A DNA stretch of 37,328 nt from Pseudomonas sp. Irchel s3f7 (GCF_900187615.1 NZ_FYDO01000043.1:1-37328), one strand, 5' to 3'; counted from the first letter of the stretch, positions 8,495 to 17,220 are shown. Notes: generated from the sequence alone by a model not told the origin. Translations and numbers: made by a program.

Positions 8495-9103
8495 GTGATT
8501 GGACGTTTGCGCGGCACCCTGGCTGAGAAGCAACCCCCGCATCTGATTCTGGATGTAAACGGTCTGGGTTATGAACTCGAAGTACCCATGACAACGCTTT
8601 ATCGCTTGCCGTCGGTCGGTGAGCCGCTGACCTTGCACACCCATCTGGTCGTGCGCGAAGACGCGCAGTTACTCTATGGCTTTGTCGGCAAGCGTGAGCG
8701 AGACTTTTTTCGCGAGCTGATCCGCCTTAATGGTGTCGGGCCAAAACTGGCCTTGGCCTTGATGTCGAGCCTGGAAGTCGACGAGCTGGTCCGTTGCGTG
8801 CAATCTCAGGACACCTCGGCACTGACCAAGGTGCCGGGCGTGGGCAAGAAGACCGCCGAGCGTTTGCTGGTGGAACTCAAGGATCGCTTCAAGGCCTGGG
8901 AAACCGTGCCTGCCATGTTTGCTCTGGTACCGAATCAGCCGGACGGACCGGCCCCGGTGAACACCGCCGAAAACGACGCGGTCAGCGCCTTGATCTCCCT
9001 GGGTTACAAACCACAGGAAGCGAGCAAGGCGGTGTCTGCGATCAAGGAGAAAGGTTTGAGCAGCGAAGACATGATCCGCCGCGCCTTGAAGGGGATGATC
9101 TAA
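8495..9103 (+). CDS. ruvA: Holliday junction branch migration protein RuvA
   Basis: A 202-residue protein that binds the junction as a tetramer and recruits the RuvB motor. It starts with GTG (IGRLRGTLAEK), which is the family N-terminus. Domain I is the OB-fold (about 1-64). Domain II contains helix-hairpin-helix motifs (LNGVGPKLALALMS and VPGVGKKTAERLLVELKD). Domain III at the C-terminus is the UBA-like RuvB-binding module (ISLGYKPQEASKAVSAI). The stop codon is immediately followed by the ruvB GTG, so translation is coupled. Confidence 0.97.
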   Translation: MIGRLRGTLAEKQPPHLILDVNGLGYELEVPMTTLYRLPSVGEPLTLHTHLVVREDAQLLYGFVGKRERDFFRELIRLNGVGPKLALALMSSLEVDELVRCVQSQDTSALTKVPGVGKKTAERLLVELKDRFKAWETVPAMFALVPNQPDGPAPVNTAENDAVSALISLGYKPQEASKAVSAIKEKGLSSEDMIRRALKGMI

Positions 9104-10165
9104 GTGATTGAAGCTGATCGTCTGATTGCCGCCACGACGGCCCCTCGAGATCGCGAGGAAGTCCAGGATCGCGCCATTCGCCCGGTCAGCCTGGCCGAAT
9201 ACATTGGCCAGCCGACCGTTCGCGAGCAAATGGAGTTGTTCATCCAGGCGGCCCGTGGGCGCAATGAGTCGCTGGATCACACGTTGATCTTCGGCCCGCC
9301 GGGCCTGGGTAAAACCACCCTGGCGAACATCATCGCCCAGGAAATGGGCGTGTCGATCAAGAGCACGTCCGGCCCGGTGCTGGAGCGTCCCGGTGATCTG
9401 GCGGCGCTGCTGACCAACCTTGAACCGCATGATGTGTTGTTCATCGACGAAATCCATCGGCTTTCACCGATTGTCGAAGAAGTGCTGTACCCGGCCATGG
9501 AAGATTTCCAGCTCGACATCATGATCGGCGAAGGCCCGGCTGCGCGTTCGATCAAACTCGATCTGCCACCGTTCACCCTGGTCGGCGCAACGACCCGGGC
9601 AGGCATGCTGACCAACCCGTTGCGCGACCGTTTCGGCATCGTTCAACGCCTCGAGTTCTACAACAACGCCGACCTGTCGACGATTGTCAGCCGTTCGGCG
9701 AGCATCCTCGGTTTGCCGCTGGACCCGGAAGGCGCCTTCGAAATCGCCCGTCGTGCCCGCGGCACGCCGCGGATCGCCAATCGTTTGTTGCGTCGGGTGC
9801 GCGACTTCGCCGAAGTTCGTGCCAAAGGCCACATCACCAAACCGATTGCCGACCTGGCGCTGAACCTGCTGGACGTCGACGAGCGCGGTTTCGATCATCA
9901 GGACCGGCGTCTGTTACTGACCATGATCGAGAAGTTCGATGGCGGGCCGGTCGGGGTAGACAGCCTGGCGGCCGCGATCAGCGAAGAGCGCCACACCATT
10001 GAAGACGTGCTGGAGCCTTATCTGATCCAGCAGGGTTACATCATGCGCACACCGCGGGGGCGAGTGGTGACGCGGCATGCTTATCTGCATTTCGGTTTGA
10101 ATATTCCGTCACGATTGGGCGAAATGCCTGTGGTAGACGAGTTCCTTGGTGCCGTGGACGATTAA
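9104..10165 (+). CDS. ruvB: Holliday junction branch migration ATPase RuvB
   Basis: A 353-residue AAA+ motor that drives branch migration as hexameric rings flanking RuvA. Walker A is GPPGLGKTTLA near residue 63-73, Walker B is LFIDEIHRL, the sensor region is VGATTRAGMLTNPLRDRFG, and a C-terminal winged-helix DNA-binding domain (YLIQQGYIMRTPRGRVVT) follows. It starts with GTG (IEADRLI) directly at the ruvA stop with no spacer, so expression depends on ruvA translation. Length is normal. Confidence 0.97.
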   Translation: MIEADRLIAATTAPRDREEVQDRAIRPVSLAEYIGQPTVREQMELFIQAARGRNESLDHTLIFGPPGLGKTTLANIIAQEMGVSIKSTSGPVLERPGDLAALLTNLEPHDVLFIDEIHRLSPIVEEVLYPAMEDFQLDIMIGEGPAARSIKLDLPPFTLVGATTRAGMLTNPLRDRFGIVQRLEFYNNADLSTIVSRSASILGLPLDPEGAFEIARRARGTPRIANRLLRRVRDFAEVRAKGHITKPIADLALNLLDVDERGFDHQDRRLLLTMIEKFDGGPVGVDSLAAAISEERHTIEDVLEPYLIQQGYIMRTPRGRVVTRHAYLHFGLNIPSRLGEMPVVDEFLGAVDD

Positions 10166-10249
10166 TAACCTTTGCGTGCTGATTTTTTCGGGCAATGTGT
10201 GGTCCCAGGACCGTACTTTTGCGCGAAAGCCGCAGAACAACGAAAAACA

Positions 10250-10271
10250 GTTGCCTGGCCGGATTGGCAAC
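10250..10271 (+). promoter_or_regulatory. Small hairpin and ribosome-binding site before ybgC
   Basis: GTTGCC (10250-10255) pairs with GGCAAC (10266-10271), directly upstream of GAGGAG at 10274-10279. The ybgC ATG lies 13 nt after that site, a slightly long spacing. The 127-bp gap after ruvB should also hold the promoter of the tol cluster, but I cannot point to clear hexamers. Confidence 0.35.
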
Positions 10272-10292
10272 CTGAGGAGTAAGCACTAGAGT

Positions 10293-10760
10293 ATGCGCGC
10301 GCAAAACGGGCTGGAGCCTTTCGCACATCGTTGTCGCGTTTATTACGAGGACACCGATGCGGGCGGCATCGTGTATTACGTTAATTACCTCAAGTTTATG
10401 GAACGGGCTCGAACCGAGCGGCTACGAAATCTGGGCTTTGCCCAATCGCAGCTGGCAGGTGAGGACCTGTTGTTTGTCGTGCATTCCAGCGAAGCGCGTT
10501 ACCACGCGCCGGCGCGACTGGACGACGAGCTGCTGGTAAGCGCTGAAGTAATCGAATTGAACCGTGTCAGCCTGCGCTTCAAGCAGCAGGTCAGGCGGGC
10601 TACGGATGATGTGCTGCTCTGTGAAGGGCAGTTTCTGGTGGCCTGTGTGCGCACTGAAAGTTTAAAACCCCGGGCCATTCCCGAAGCTCTACGAGCGGCC
10701 TTTGCCGACGTGAGCGGCGCGGGTACACACTCAAAGCAGGAGATAAAGCGTGGAAGCTAA
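10293..10760 (+). CDS. ybgC: Tol-Pal system-associated acyl-CoA thioesterase YbgC
   Basis: A 155-residue hot-dog-fold thioesterase of the 4-hydroxybenzoyl-CoA type. The motif YYEDTDAGGIVYYVNYLKFM carries the catalytic aspartate (TDAGG) and the following hot-dog helix, ending MERARTERLR. YbgC proteins hydrolyse acyl-CoA or acyl-ACP and associate with phospholipid-synthesis enzymes at the inner membrane. The gene regularly starts the tol-pal cluster. Its stop overlaps the tolQ start by 11 bp, so it is co-transcribed and translationally linked with tolQ. Confidence 0.95.
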   Translation: MRAQNGLEPFAHRCRVYYEDTDAGGIVYYVNYLKFMERARTERLRNLGFAQSQLAGEDLLFVVHSSEARYHAPARLDDELLVSAEVIELNRVSLRFKQQVRRATDDVLLCEGQFLVACVRTESLKPRAIPEALRAAFADVSGAGTHSKQEIKRGS

Positions 10761-11445
10761 CGTCGTCGACCATTCCTCCATGTGGAGCCTGGTCAGCAAT
10801 GCCAGTATCGTGGTGCAACTGGTAATGCTGATCCTGGTAGCCGCATCGGTGACCTCATGGATCATGATCTTTCAGCGCAGCAACCTGCTGCGCGCCGGTC
10901 GACGTGCCCTGGAGAGCTTTGAAGAGCGCTTCTGGTCGGGTATCGACCTGTCCAAACTCTACCGTCAGGCCGGCAGCAACCCGGACCCTGATTCGGGTGT
11001 CGAGCAAATCTTCCGCGCCGGCTTCAAGGAATTCTCCCGTCTGCGCCAGCAGCCAGGTGTAGACCCGGAAGCGGTCATGGAAGGCGTGGCACGTGCCATG
11101 CGCGTTGCCATTTCCCGCGAAGAAGAAAAGCTTGAGCAAAGCCTGCCGTTCCTGGCCACCGTCGGTTCCGTAAGCCCGTATATCGGTCTGTTCGGTACCG
11201 TGTGGGGCATCATGAACTCCTTCCGTGGTCTGGCTACTGCGCAGCAAGCGACCCTGGCCACTGTGGCCCCTGGTATCGCCGAGGCACTGATTGCGACCGC
11301 GATCGGTCTGTTCGCCGCCATCCCTGCCGTTATCGCCTACAACCGTTTTGCCGCGCGCAGCGAAACGCTGATCGGCCGTTACTACACCTTCGCCGATGAA
11401 TTCCAGGCGATCCTGCACCGCAAAGTGCACACCAGCGAAGAATAA
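10750..11445 (+). CDS. tolQ: Tol-Pal system inner-membrane protein TolQ
   Basis: A 231-residue MotA/ExbB-type stator protein. With TolR it forms the proton-driven motor that energises TolA for outer-membrane constriction at division. There is one N-terminal membrane helix (about 17-40), a long cytoplasmic loop including RQAGSNPDPDSGVEQIFRAG, then two further helices (about 138-160 and 172-194, with FGTVWGIMNSF and PGIAEALIATAIGLFAAIPA). It starts with GTG inside the ybgC end and has AGGAG 8 nt upstream. tolR follows after 14 bp. Confidence 0.97.
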   Translation: MEANVVDHSSMWSLVSNASIVVQLVMLILVAASVTSWIMIFQRSNLLRAGRRALESFEERFWSGIDLSKLYRQAGSNPDPDSGVEQIFRAGFKEFSRLRQQPGVDPEAVMEGVARAMRVAISREEEKLEQSLPFLATVGSVSPYIGLFGTVWGIMNSFRGLATAQQATLATVAPGIAEALIATAIGLFAAIPAVIAYNRFAARSETLIGRYYTFADEFQAILHRKVHTSEE

Positions 11446-11459
11446 GCAGGTAATTTCCA

Positions 11460-11921
11460 ATGGCTTTAATCGCTCGAGCTCGCAAAAAGCGCAAGCCGGT
11501 CGCCGAGATGAACGTGGTGCCTTACATCGACGTGATGCTGGTACTGCTGGTCATTTTCATGGTGACCGCGCCGATGCTCAATCAGGGCGTGAAAGTTGAT
11601 CTGCCCAAGGTTTCCAGCGAAGCCTTGCCGCAGGATAACAACACGCAGGTCCTGACCATTTCGATCAAGGCTGACAAGACCTATTACTGGAACCTTGGCA
11701 GCGAAGTCGACACAGAAAAGCAGCAGGACAGGGCGATGACCCTGCCGCAGATGACCGACGCCGTGACCAAGATCATTCGCGCCGGTACTGAAGGTGGCAA
11801 GCGTACCCAGGTGTTCATTCGTGGCGACAAGACTGTCGACTACGGCTCCGTCATGGGCGCGATGGGCGGGTTGCAGAAAGCCGGGGTCGGTAATGTTGGC
11901 TTGATTACCGAGGCACCCTGA
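11460..11921 (+). CDS. tolR: Tol-Pal system protein TolR
   Basis: A 153-residue ExbD-type partner of TolQ. It has a basic cytoplasmic N-terminus (RARKKRKP), one membrane helix at about 19-38 carrying the proton-path aspartate Asp24 (PYIDVMLVLLVIFM), and a periplasmic domain of about 110 residues. The ATG start follows GCAGGTAATTTCCA. The stop codon overlaps the tolA start by one base (TGATG), so translation is coupled. Confidence 0.97.
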   Translation: MALIARARKKRKPVAEMNVVPYIDVMLVLLVIFMVTAPMLNQGVKVDLPKVSSEALPQDNNTQVLTISIKADKTYYWNLGSEVDTEKQQDRAMTLPQMTDAVTKIIRAGTEGGKRTQVFIRGDKTVDYGSVMGAMGGLQKAGVGNVGLITEAP

Positions 11922-13000
11922 TGCAGCAAATGCGAGAGCCGTCCGCCTCGGAAAGCTACTTCTGGCCTAGTGTCTGGGCGATTGGCTTGCACGTGCTGGT
12001 GTTCGGCATGCTGTTTGTCAGTTTCGCCTTCACACCGGAATTGCCGCCGGCCAAGCCGATTGTCCAGGCGACCCTGTACCAGCTGAAATCGAAAAGTCGG
12101 GCAACCACCCAGACCAATCAGAAGATTGCGGGTGAGGCGCAGAAATCCGCTGCGCGCCAGACCGAAGTCGAACAGATGGAGCAGAAAAAGATCGAGCAGG
12201 AAGCGATCAAGGCCGCGGAACAAAAGAAGGAAGATGCGGCTCAAAAAGCCGAAGAATCCAAGAAGGCCGACGAGACGAAGAAAGCGGAAGAGGCAAAAAA
12301 GGCTGATGAAGCCAAGAAAGCCGATGAAGCGAAGAAGACCGCCGAAGCCAAAAAGGTCGAAGAGAAACAATTGGCTGATATAGCCAAGAAGAAGGCCGAA
12401 GAAGAAGCCAAGAAAGCGGCTGAAGAAGAGGCCAAGAAAGCGGCCGCTGAAGAAGCGAAGAAAAAGATCGTCGAAGACGCGAAGAAGAAAGCCGCGGAAG
12501 ACGCCAAGAAGAAATCTGAAGCTGAAGAGGCGAAGAAGAAAGTCGCCGAAGACGCGAAGAAGAAAGCGGCTGCCGACGCTGCGAAGAAAAAATCGCAGGA
12601 AGCGGCACGTAAATCCGCCGAAGACAAAAAGGCCCAGGCCTTGGCAGATTTGCTTTCCGACACGCCACAGCGTCAGCAGGCCTTGGCCGATGAGCAAGGT
12701 GACGAAGTCGCCGGCAGCTTCGATGACCTGATTCGTGCGCGTGCTGCGGAAGGTTGGGCTCGTCCGCCTTCGGCTCGCAAAGGCATGACAGTCGTGTTGC
12801 AAATCGGCATGTTGCCGGACGGTACGGTGACTTCGGTCAACGTGTCCAAATCCAGCGGCGATGGTCCGTTTGACGCTTCGGCAGTGGCAGCGGTGAAGAA
12901 TATTGGACGTTTGACAGAAATGCAGGGAATGAAGCCGAGTGATTTCGCTCCGTATCGTTCATTCAAGATGACATTCACACCTGAGGATTTAGCCTTGTGA
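11921..13000 (+). CDS. tolA: Tol-Pal system protein TolA
   Basis: A 359-residue protein linking the inner-membrane motor to Pal and TolB. Domain I has a cytoplasmic tail and one membrane helix (about 17-38). Domain II is a long alanine/lysine/glutamate-rich helical rod (about 75-240) built from many AEEAKKKA-like repeats. Domain III is the globular C-terminus (about 255-359), with a TonB/TolA-like fold beginning FDDLIRARAAEGWARPPSAR. The codon-level repetition in domain II (GAAGANGCC, AAGAAG) makes this segment prone to length change. The stop overlaps the tolB GTG by four bases. C-terminal domains of TolA are also colicin and phage targets in related bacteria. Confidence 0.96.
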   Translation: MQQMREPSASESYFWPSVWAIGLHVLVFGMLFVSFAFTPELPPAKPIVQATLYQLKSKSRATTQTNQKIAGEAQKSAARQTEVEQMEQKKIEQEAIKAAEQKKEDAAQKAEESKKADETKKAEEAKKADEAKKADEAKKTAEAKKVEEKQLADIAKKKAEEEAKKAAEEEAKKAAAEEAKKKIVEDAKKKAAEDAKKKSEAEEAKKKVAEDAKKKAAADAAKKKSQEAARKSAEDKKAQALADLLSDTPQRQQALADEQGDEVAGSFDDLIRARAAEGWARPPSARKGMTVVLQIGMLPDGTVTSVNVSKSSGDGPFDASAVAAVKNIGRLTEMQGMKPSDFAPYRSFKMTFTPEDLAL

Positions 13001-14298
13001 GAAACCTTCTTCGAGGAATGCTCGTCGTTATCTGCTGCATGGCAGGGATAGCGATGGCTGATGAGAAAAACATTCTGGTTACCAGCGGCAGTGATCGGGC
13101 GACCCCGATTGCCGTCGTGCCGTTCGGTTTCCAGGGCGGTAGCGTGCTGCCGGACGACATGGCGGAAATTATCGGTAACGACCTGCGCAACTCGGGTTAC
13201 TACTCGCCGATTCCAAAGCAGAACATGATCAGCCAGCCAAGCCAGGCCAGCGAAATCATCTACCGTGACTTCAAGGCGCTGGGCGCCCAGTACGTCATGG
13301 TCGGCAGCATTGTTCCGGCGGGCGGTCGCCTGCAGGTGCAATACGCACTGTTCAACGTCGCCACCGAACAGCAAGTGCTGACCGGCAGCGTGTCGGGCGG
13401 CGTTGATCAACTGCGCGACATGGCGCACTACATCTCCGACCAGTCGTTCGAAAAACTCACCGGTATCAAAGGTGCGTTCTCGACGCGTCTGTTGTACGTG
13501 ACGGCCGAGCGTTTTTCCGAGAAGAACACTCGCTACACCCTGCAACGCTCGGACTATGACGGTGCTCGCGCCGTGACCCTGCTGCAATCGCGCGAGCCGA
13601 TCCTGTCGCCGCGTTTCGCACCGGACGGCAAGCGTATCGCCTACGTCTCGTTCGAGCAGAAGCGTCCGCGCATTTTCATGCAGAACATCGACACCGGTCG
13701 CCGTGACCAGATCACCAACTTCGAAGGCCTTAACGGTGCGCCAGCCTGGTCTCCGGATGGCAGTCGCCTGGCGTTCGTGCTGTCGAAAGACGGCAACCCG
13801 GACATCTACGTGATGAACCTCGGTTCGCGTCAGATCACCCGCGTTACCAACGGTCCTGGCATCAACACCGAACCGTTCTGGGGCAAGGATGGTTCGACCA
13901 TCTACTTCACGTCTGACCGTGGCGGCAAGCCACAGATCTACAAAACCAGCGTGGGTGGTGGCGGTGCCGAGCGTGTGACGTTCGTCGGTAACTACAACGC
14001 CAACCCGAAACTGTCGGCTGATGAAAAGACGCTTGTCATGATTCACCGTCAGGATGGCTTCACCAATTTCAAGGTCGCGGCCCAGGATTTGCAGCGCGGT
14101 AGTGTAAAAATCCTCACTGATAGCACTCTGGACGAGTCGCCTACTGTTGCGCCCAACGGCACCATGGTAATCTACGCCACCCGCCAGCAGGGCCGGGGAG
14201 TCTTGATGCTCGTGTCCATTAATGGACGCGTAAGGCTCCCGCTTCCTACCGCTCAAGGCGAAGTCAGAGAACCTTCCTGGTCCCCTTACCTGAACTGA
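12997..14298 (+). CDS. tolB: Tol-Pal system periplasmic protein TolB
   Basis: A 433-residue periplasmic protein: signal peptide 1-21 (CCMAGIAMA|DE), an N-terminal alpha/beta domain, and a six-bladed beta-propeller from about residue 200. The propeller shows repeated blade motifs (SPRFAPDGKRIAYVSFE, APAWSPDGSRLAFVLS, EPFWGKDGSTIYFTSDRGG, ending EPSWSPYLN). It binds Pal and exchanges with peptidoglycan or TolA binding. The GTG start overlaps the tolA stop (GTGA), giving translational coupling. The intact length matches the family. Confidence 0.97.
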   Translation: MRNLLRGMLVVICCMAGIAMADEKNILVTSGSDRATPIAVVPFGFQGGSVLPDDMAEIIGNDLRNSGYYSPIPKQNMISQPSQASEIIYRDFKALGAQYVMVGSIVPAGGRLQVQYALFNVATEQQVLTGSVSGGVDQLRDMAHYISDQSFEKLTGIKGAFSTRLLYVTAERFSEKNTRYTLQRSDYDGARAVTLLQSREPILSPRFAPDGKRIAYVSFEQKRPRIFMQNIDTGRRDQITNFEGLNGAPAWSPDGSRLAFVLSKDGNPDIYVMNLGSRQITRVTNGPGINTEPFWGKDGSTIYFTSDRGGKPQIYKTSVGGGGAERVTFVGNYNANPKLSADEKTLVMIHRQDGFTNFKVAAQDLQRGSVKILTDSTLDESPTVAPNGTMVIYATRQQGRGVLMLVSINGRVRLPLPTAQGEVREPSWSPYLN

Positions 14299-14350
14299 CG
14301 CGGCGCTACATGTTGTACTTAACACACTGGGGTTCATTAGGAGTTTCACG

Positions 14351-14848
14351 ATGGAAATGCTGAAGTTTGGTAAATTTGCTGCGCTGGCTCTCGCCATGGC
14401 TGTAGCTGTAGGTTGCTCGTCCAAAGGCGGCGACAATGCCGGTGAAGGCGCGGTAGATCCAAACGCTGGTTACGGCGCAAACACTGGTGCAGTTGACGGC
14501 TCCCTGAGCGAAGAAGCTGCACTGCGCGCTATCACCACTTTCTACTTCGAATACGACAGTTCTGACCTGAAGCCAGAAGCCATGCGCGCTCTGGACGTTC
14601 ACGCCAAGGACCTGAAAGCAAACGGCGCTCGCGTTGTTCTGGAAGGCAACACCGACGAACGTGGTACTCGTGAGTACAACATGGCACTGGGCGAGCGTCG
14701 TGCGAAAGCCGTTCAGCGTTACCTGGTACTGCAAGGTGTTTCCCCAGCTCAGCTGGAACTGGTTTCCTACGGCGAAGAGCGTCCAGTTGCTACCGGCAAC
14801 GACGAGCAGTCCTGGGCTCAAAACCGTCGCGTCGAACTGCGTAAGTAA
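14351..14848 (+). CDS. pal: Peptidoglycan-associated lipoprotein Pal (OprL)
   Basis: A 165-residue outer-membrane lipoprotein. The signal sequence ends in lipobox AVGC, with lipidated Cys22 followed by SS, which favours outer-membrane sorting. After a Gly/Ala-rich linker comes an OmpA-like peptidoglycan-binding domain (about 60-165), with FYFEYDSSDLKPEA and the diaminopimelate-binding region GNTDERGTREYNMALGERRA. It ties the outer membrane to the cell wall and is moved by TolQRAB to the septum. It is separated from tolB by 52 bp with a strong TTAGGAG site. In P. aeruginosa the orthologue is called OprL. Confidence 0.97.
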   Translation: MEMLKFGKFAALALAMAVAVGCSSKGGDNAGEGAVDPNAGYGANTGAVDGSLSEEAALRAITTFYFEYDSSDLKPEAMRALDVHAKDLKANGARVVLEGNTDERGTREYNMALGERRAKAVQRYLVLQGVSPAQLELVSYGEERPVATGNDEQSWAQNRRVELRK

Positions 14849-14854
14849 TTCGTC

Positions 14855-15694
14855 ATGCGAACGTGCCGTCGTGCTGTAACTGTTTTGGCTCTCAGCCTCG
14901 CCCCGCTTGCGGTGTGGGCTGCGGTTCCTGTGGTCGAGGACAACTCCGGCTATAACAATAGCGGGAGCAGTTATCCGCCTGCGGGTTACGGTACGAACGG
15001 CGCCTATGCCGGGGGAGGGGTTTCGGCCCCTGTCTCGGCACAGGGTCAGTTGTTCAACCAACTGCAACAAATGCAGGATCAGATCTCGCGCCAGCAGGGT
15101 GTGATCGAAGAACTGCAAAATGATGTATCGCGCATGAAGCAAGAAAGCCTGGAGCGATATCAGGATCTTGATCGGCGCATAGGAACCGGCGTTGCACCAG
15201 CCGCGACTCCTGATAATTCTTCTACCGGTGGCAGTTTGAACGCCCCCGGCGCAGCCGCAGGTGCAGGAGCTGGCGCAGCCGCCGCTCAAGCGCCCGCTGC
15301 GGGTAGCGAACCGGCGGATCCGGCGAAGGAAAAGCTCTATTACGATGCTGCTTTTGACCTGATCAAAGCCAAGGATTTCGACAAGGCCAGCCAGGCTTTT
15401 GCCGCTTTCCTGCGCAAGTACCCGAACAGCCAGTATGCGGGTAATGCCCAGTACTGGTTGGGCGAAGTGAATCTGGCCAAAGGCGATCTGCAAGGTGCAG
15501 GTCAGGCTTTTGCCAAGGTCTCACAGCTGTATCCCAAGCACGCCAAAGTGCCTGACTCGCTGTACAAGCTCGCTGATGTAGAGCGCCGCCTTGGTCATAC
15601 CGACAAGGTCAAAGGCATTCTGCAGCAGGTCGTGTCCCAATATCCGGGTACTTCCGCCGCTCAGTTGGCTCAACGCGATCTGCAAAAAATGTAA
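14855..15694 (+). CDS. cpoB: Cell division coordinator CpoB (YbgF)
   Basis: A 279-residue periplasmic protein that links Tol-Pal energisation to septal peptidoglycan synthesis by PBP1B. It has a signal peptide of about 22 residues (LAPLAVWAA), a trimerising coiled coil (about 65-108, QLFNQLQQMQDQISRQQG and following heptads), and an Ala/Gly-rich linker. Three TPR repeats start near residue 158 (YYDAAFDLIKAKDFDKASQA, AQYWLGEVNLAKGDLQGAGQ, SLYKLADVERRLGHTDKVKG). It starts 6 bp after the pal stop and ends the tol cluster before a terminator. Confidence 0.95.
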   Translation: MRTCRRAVTVLALSLAPLAVWAAVPVVEDNSGYNNSGSSYPPAGYGTNGAYAGGGVSAPVSAQGQLFNQLQQMQDQISRQQGVIEELQNDVSRMKQESLERYQDLDRRIGTGVAPAATPDNSSTGGSLNAPGAAAGAGAGAAAAQAPAAGSEPADPAKEKLYYDAAFDLIKAKDFDKASQAFAAFLRKYPNSQYAGNAQYWLGEVNLAKGDLQGAGQAFAKVSQLYPKHAKVPDSLYKLADVERRLGHTDKVKGILQQVVSQYPGTSAAQLAQRDLQKM

Positions 15695-15716
15695 GGCTGC
15701 TTGACCTGTTTCGAAG

Positions 15717-15743
15717 AAACCCGCGCTTGTCGCGGGTTTTTTC
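15717..15743 (+). terminator. Terminator of the tol-pal cluster
   Basis: AAACCCGCG, 5-nt loop CTTGT, CGCGGGTTTTTTCG: a compact GC stem with a T-tract, 22 bp after cpoB. Confidence 0.9.
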
Positions 15744-15822
15744 GTTAGAATTCACGCCCTTTTTATGAAACACGCTTTTTGGGGCCTGCGCATTGCCGGG
15801 GTTCCTTGAAGTGCCTGACGGA

Positions 15823-15850
15823 GGCGGACAGCCTGTTTAGCTGTTACGCC
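15823..15850 (+). promoter_or_regulatory. Hairpin just upstream of queE start
   Basis: GGCGGACAGC (15823-15832) pairs with GCTGTTACGCC (15840-15850) with a small internal mismatch. It ends 10 nt before ATG 15861, where a Shine-Dalgarno site would be expected; none is visible. It does not match a preQ1 riboswitch that I can recognise. Translational control is possible but unproven. Confidence 0.3.
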
Positions 15851-15860
15851 CGTGGCGACT

Positions 15861-16508
15861 ATGCAAGACACATTGAGAATTACCGAAGTTTTCTACTCGT
15901 TGCAGGGTGAAACGCGGACTGCCGGGCTGCCCACTGTTTTTGTGCGCCTGACCGGTTGCCCTCTGCGTTGCCAATACTGCGACAGCGCCTACGCCTTCAC
16001 GGGCGGGACCCTCCGCACCCTCGATGACATCCTCGAGCAGGTGGCAGGTTTCCGCCCGCGTTATGTCTGTGTCACGGGCGGCGAGCCCCTGGCGCAACCC
16101 AACGCCATTCCATTGCTCAAGCGCCTGTGCGACGCCGGTTACGAAGTGTCACTGGAAACCAGTGGCTCTATCGATATCTCGGCGGTAGATTCCCGAGTCA
16201 GTCGCGTCATCGACCTGAAGACACCGGGTTCGAAGGAAGCGCATCGCAACCGCTACGAAAACATTGAACTGCTCACGCCCAACGATCAGGTGAAGTTTGT
16301 CATCTGCTCGCGGGAAGACTACGACTGGTCCGTGTCCAAGCTGATCCAGTACGGTCTGGACCAGCGTGCCGGTGAAGTGCTGTTTTCGCCAAGTCACCAT
16401 GATCTCAATGCTCGGGATCTGGCGGACTGGGTGGTGGCGGACAATCTGCCAGTGCGTTTGCAATTGCAGCTGCATAAATATCTTTGGAATGACGAGCCGG
16501 GGCGCTGA
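15861..16508 (+). CDS. queE: 7-carboxy-7-deazaguanine synthase QueE
   Basis: A 215-residue radical SAM enzyme converting 6-carboxytetrahydropterin to 7-carboxy-7-deazaguanine, on the way to preQ0 and queuosine. The cluster motif is CPLRCQYC (Cys33, Cys37, Cys40; CX3CX2C), preceded by SLQGETRTAGLPTVFVRLTG. VTGGEPLAQPN is the SAM-binding GGE motif. I choose ATG 15861 (MQDTLRITEVF) as the family start; a GTG at 15852 would add three residues, and neither has a good ribosome-binding site. queC follows 1 bp after the stop, so both enzymes are made together. Confidence 0.95.
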   Translation: MQDTLRITEVFYSLQGETRTAGLPTVFVRLTGCPLRCQYCDSAYAFTGGTLRTLDDILEQVAGFRPRYVCVTGGEPLAQPNAIPLLKRLCDAGYEVSLETSGSIDISAVDSRVSRVIDLKTPGSKEAHRNRYENIELLTPNDQVKFVICSREDYDWSVSKLIQYGLDQRAGEVLFSPSHHDLNARDLADWVVADNLPVRLQLQLHKYLWNDEPGR

Positions 16509-16509
16509 G

Positions 16510-17202
16510 ATGACTGATCAATTGAACACCACCGAAAAACGCGCGGTCATCTTGCTGTCTGGCGGTCTGGATTCCGCCACCGTGGTAGCCATGGCTCGCG
16601 CCGAAGGCTACAGCTGCTACACCATGAGCTTCGACTATGGTCAGCGCTCCCATGCCGAACTGCACGCCGCGGCGCGTGTTGCTCGCGATCTGGGTGTAGT
16701 CGAGCACAAAGTGATCGGCCTTAACCTGAACGGCATGGGCGGTTCGGCACTGACGGACAGCAGCATCGATATTCCAGAAGAGTTGGGTGAGGGCATTCCG
16801 GTGACTTACGTGCCAGCGCGTAACACGGTGTTCCTGTCTCTGGCGTTGGGCTGGGCTGAAGTGCTTGGCGCACGTGACATCTTCATCGGTGTGAATGCGG
16901 TGGACTACTCCGGTTACCCGGATTGCCGTCCTGAGTTCATCGAGTCTTTCGAGCGCATGGCCAATCTGGCCACCAAGGCCGGTGTCGAGGGCAATGGTTT
17001 CCGCATCCAGGCACCGCTGCAAAACCTCAGCAAGGCGCAGATCGTCCAGGCGGGTGTGAAACTGGGCGTGGATTACGGTCTGACCGTTTCCTGCTATCAG
17101 GCCGATGATAACGGCCGCGCATGCGGCAAGTGCGACAGCTGCCGACTGCGTGCAGAAGGCTTCGCGGCAGCCGGAATCAGCGATCCAACCCCTTATTTTT
17201 GA
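16510..17202 (+). CDS. queC: 7-cyano-7-deazaguanine synthase QueC
   Basis: A 230-residue ATP-dependent enzyme that turns the QueE product into preQ0, the precursor of queuosine in tRNA. The PP-loop ATP-binding motif is SGGLDS (17-22). FDYGQRSHAE is also conserved. The zinc site is formed by four cysteines in the C-terminal stretch CYQADDNGRACGKCDSC. Its ATG lies one base after the queE stop, with CTGAGATG overlap-like spacing indicating coupled translation. The tRNA-Lys gene follows 63 bp downstream with its own promoter. Confidence 0.97.
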   Translation: MTDQLNTTEKRAVILLSGGLDSATVVAMARAEGYSCYTMSFDYGQRSHAELHAAARVARDLGVVEHKVIGLNLNGMGGSALTDSSIDIPEELGEGIPVTYVPARNTVFLSLALGWAEVLGARDIFIGVNAVDYSGYPDCRPEFIESFERMANLATKAGVEGNGFRIQAPLQNLSKAQIVQAGVKLGVDYGLTVSCYQADDNGRACGKCDSCRLRAEGFAAAGISDPTPYF

Positions 17203-17220
17203 TTTATTTCAAAATAGGTG

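Noticed and set aside
12126..12668. Tandem-repeat array or extra open frames inside tolA
   Set aside because: The repeats encode the normal Ala/Lys/Glu helical rod of TolA; the other frames are by-products of the repeated codons.
15744..15860. preQ1 riboswitch before queE
   Set aside because: No preQ1-I type short stem with the A-rich tail, nor other recognisable preQ1 pattern; only an unrelated hairpin.
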